Source of the DNA: Huiozyma naganishii CBS 8797
Taxonomy: Eukaryota > Ascomycota > Saccharomycetes > Saccharomycetales > Saccharomycetaceae
Length of the DNA: 64,000 nt
Assembly: GCF_000348985.1 (NCBI RefSeq)
Contig: NC_035922.1
Coordinates: 571,604 to 635,603 of the forward strand
Direction: 5' to 3'
Below are positions 61,842 to 64,000 of the stretch, in pieces. The position numbers and the translations under genes were made by a program. The notes below the pieces were generated by a model. It did not search any database. It was not told the origin of the DNA and saw only the letters and a program-made list of their open reading frames with translations. Each line of letters starts with the position of its first letter. Position 1 is the stretch's first letter.

Positions 61842-64000
61842 TTAATCTTCTTCGTCATCGCCCTCGTCATCATCCGATGATTCTTCGTCAGCGGTTTTCA
61901 ACCAATCAACCCACTTGCCCACCAGAGCCTTCACCTCGTCATATTTAGGATCGGTGCTGCTCTTATCCCACCACTTGTAGACGAGCTCTTCATCCAAAAC
62001 ATCAATGTCGTACAAAGTGTTCAAAACAGTGAACAGGATCAAATCGTGTTTTGCGAAGGCTTCGGCAACAACTTTATCCATAACAATGTCCAGCAAGTCA
62101 ATGTACTCTTCCTCATCAAAAGTTTGCCTTCTGAACAGGGGCCCCCATTGAGTGAAGACTTTTACGGCGGCATCCTTGGGACCCAATGTTTGAGTAGTAA
62201 TGAAATGATACACCCTCTTTAGCAACGCGATAACTGTGGCAACCCTTACCTCGTGGTATGAAACGTTCATACTCATTCTCAGAGTATTCAGCTCCAACAT
62301 AGTAGTATCTAAATCATGGTTGTTTTCTAGCGCTCTCTCCACGGTAGCAATGCCCTCCTTTTCAAAATCTTCGTCCTCATCGTCTTCAAATTCAGAGTTG
62401 AAATCTTCTCTATCTGTATGCATGCTGCTGGCAGACATTGTTCTCTTCTTCTTCGTGCGCTTCGTGCCGGAAGAGATGGACGTGTCGCTCAAATACAGGT
62501 CCTCGATTTGGCGTGTCAGGCAATTCGATACCCTGTAAGTATCTGTAGACTCGTCCTCATCATCTGAAACGTCACTGTCGTACACGTACCCAACACCGTT
62601 CTCACCCACTAGATCTACCGCCAAATGCATACCAGTAGATTTCGTTTCGAAGTATGTCTCACTAGCGCTACCATTATCTTCACTTTCGTAGTTGAGATCA
62701 AAGGAGGATGAAGTCCTGTTCCTGACTGGTGTTGCCGAGATCTTAGTGCCCTTCGGAATACTCTTGCCTGACTCGATAACCACGTTGAAGCCGATAATAC
62801 AACCATCCTCAAGTTTTACTCCCTCACCCAGCCTGGAATTGGAGGCAACAATGGAATGGTCAATTGTATTTCCATTTTCTATCACCACATCCTCCCAAAT
62901 AAAACTATTTCTAATGGTGATATTCTCCCCAATTTGACAGTTCCTTCCGATAACAGAATTCTCAATCAGTGTCCCTTCACCAATCCTCGTACCAGATCCA
63001 ATAGCAGTACATTTTCCAATCTTACAGGACTGAGCCAGGACAACGTTGTCTTCCTTATATATGTGTCTCGATTCATACGAATATGTTTGACCATTTTGCA
63101 TGTTAGAATCTAGAACCAATGGGTAGCACCATCTCCCCAAGAAATCCTCAGAAATGGTGTCATATGTCTGCCAACTTTCCACTCTAACAGCATATTCATC
63201 AGTAATATACGCATAGATATGCTTACCCAAAATATCGCTGGATATAACACCCCTGACAAAATCAGTTCTCAAGCTCTCGTAATCGAAATTCTCCTGAAAG
63301 ATCGGTGGCACATGCGGCGTGCAAATGTCAATTCTACAGTCAATCAGATCATTCCTAATGACAAATTCATCGACATCGTCTAGCAACTCTGGGTCAATTT
63401 CCACAGATGTTTTTTGCTTCGAACTGATCAATGGTAAATCTTGGTAGTAAATACATCTACCCGTGTTCTTCTCTAAAATGAAGGCCGCCGGTTCAAACGT
63501 TCTCGTCTTGTGGTATTGACTAGCTTTGCTTAAACACATTGTAGCAATGTGATCCTTGTCTTGAGCGTGCATTTTTTTATGGAACTCTAGCAATTTATTA
63601 TTGAAATCGACATTTGTGACAACATCACCACTAATCAATATGAAATCACCAGTAATAATACCACGATTATCCAAATCTCTCATAACATCACCAACAGAGC
63701 GCGCCTCTGGAAACATGATCGTGGATACCTTAAAAGGAGACCATGGAAGATTCCATTTCGATTTTTCCATGTATGCGTCTACTTGGTTCGCGTGTGATGA
63801 GCAAATCAAATAGACCTCACTGACACCGGCCGTTGCCAGAAATTCCAAGGTATATTCGATAAGTGGCACATTCGACAATGGCAATAAACAACGCGGTTTC
63901 ACCGCGGTTAGAGGCATGAATCTAGTCTCAAAAGAATCTGTCAAAATGACCGCCTGCAACCGATCTTCAACATCGACATCAGCACCCTTCTTAGCAGAGT
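61842..64000 (-). CDS. GCD6: eIF2B epsilon subunit, 5' end beyond window
   Basis: Catalytic subunit of the guanine-nucleotide exchange factor for eIF2, target of Gcn2 control. The frame is open through base 64000; 'DVEDRLQAVILTDSFETRFM' (63900-63975) corresponds to the first 30-50 residues of S. cerevisiae Gcd6, so only a short N-terminus is missing (712 residues there, more than 718 readable here). Nucleotidyltransferase-like domain about 1-230, left-handed beta-helix hexapeptide repeats ('IGKCTAIGSGTRIGEGTLIE', 'IENSVIGRNCQIGENITIR'), acidic linker, and the C-terminal W2/HEAT catalytic domain with its Asp/Glu-rich tail (SDDDEGDDEED). Confidence 0.97.
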   Translation of the reverse strand, partial: SAKKGADVDVEDRLQAVILTDSFETRFMPLTAVKPRCLLPLSNVPLIEYTLEFLATAGVSEVYLICSSHANQVDAYMEKSKWNLPWSPFKVSTIMFPEARSVGDVMRDLDNRGIITGDFILISGDVVTNVDFNNKLLEFHKKMHAQDKDHIATMCLSKASQYHKTRTFEPAAFILEKNTGRCIYYQDLPLISSKQKTSVEIDPELLDDVDEFVIRNDLIDCRIDICTPHVPPIFQENFDYESLRTDFVRGVISSDILGKHIYAYITDEYAVRVESWQTYDTISEDFLGRWCYPLVLDSNMQNGQTYSYESRHIYKEDNVVLAQSCKIGKCTAIGSGTRIGEGTLIENSVIGRNCQIGENITIRNSFIWEDVVIENGNTIDHSIVASNSRLGEGVKLEDGCIIGFNVVIESGKSIPKGTKISATPVRNRTSSSFDLNYESEDNGSASETYFETKSTGMHLAVDLVGENGVGYVYDSDVSDDEDESTDTYRVSNCLTRQIEDLYLSDTSISSGTKRTKKKRTMSASSMHTDREDFNSEFEDDEDEDFEKEGIATVERALENNHDLDTTMLELNTLRMSMNVSYHEVRVATVIALLKRVYHFITTQTLGPKDAAVKVFTQWGPLFRRQTFDEEEYIDLLDIVMDKVVAEAFAKHDLILFTVLNTLYDIDVLDEELVYKWWDKSSTDPKYDEVKALVGKWVDWLKTADEESSDDDEGDDEED

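Overview
This window is nuclear DNA from a budding yeast of the Saccharomycetaceae. The genes are compact and intron-poor, and nearly all can be named by protein similarity. Their order is that of Saccharomyces cerevisiae chromosome IV (YDR238C back to YDR211W), read backwards: SEC26, MRPL7, FMN1, PRP42, LYS4, RTN1, HEM1, COX20, IVY1, PCF11, SIR4, ADK1, HTA1, HTB1, a YDR222W-like gene, GTB1, an MFB1-like F-box gene, SPR28, RAD9, ADR1, AHA1, UPC2, TCP1, GCD6. Relative strands also agree. Three genes that S. cerevisiae keeps on the sister segments made by the whole-genome duplication (TRM8, CCC1, CDC42) sit here instead, while other sister-segment genes (HEM3, MRPL11, ACK1, BUR2) are absent. That mosaic points to a post-duplication species that lost different gene copies, such as a Kazachstania or Naumovozyma relative. 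The species assignment is an inference.

Layout. 1-14.2 kb: housekeeping genes (COPI coat, mitochondrial ribosome, FMN, U1 snRNP, lysine, ER shaping, heme, cytochrome oxidase assembly, vacuolar I-BAR, tRNA methylation), noticeably GC-rich from about 4.7 to 14.2 kb. 14.4-16.3 kb: PCF11. 16.3-19.6 kb: relics of GPI-type cell-wall adhesins with a 100-N gap. 19.6-29.4 kb: two very large fast-evolving genes on the minus strand, SIR4 and an unassigned coiled-coil gene of almost equal length (possible ASF2 relative). 30-35.2 kb: ADK1, the divergent histone pair HTA1/HTB1, then a 2.4-kb stretch with no gene. 35.2-48.2 kb: CCC1, an Svf1-like protein, glucosidase II beta, a cysteine-rich metallothionein not found at this place in S. 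cerevisiae, an F-box protein, a sporulation septin and RAD9. 48.3-64 kb: ADR1, AHA1, UPC2, TCP1, CDC42 and GCD6 (5' end beyond the window).

The genes do not form one pathway; this is ordinary conserved chromosome. The parts that repay a second look are the SIR4-adjacent giant gene, the metallothionein with copper-regulator-like sites, the adhesin relics with a duplicated 3' flank, two large hairpins in the LYS4-RTN1 promoter, and two places (UPC2 and CDC42) where the reading frame looks shifted. The assembly has N runs at 6877-6892 and 17964-18063, so homopolymer base-calling errors are a live explanation for the frame problems. No tRNA, rRNA, CRISPR or intact transposon was seen.
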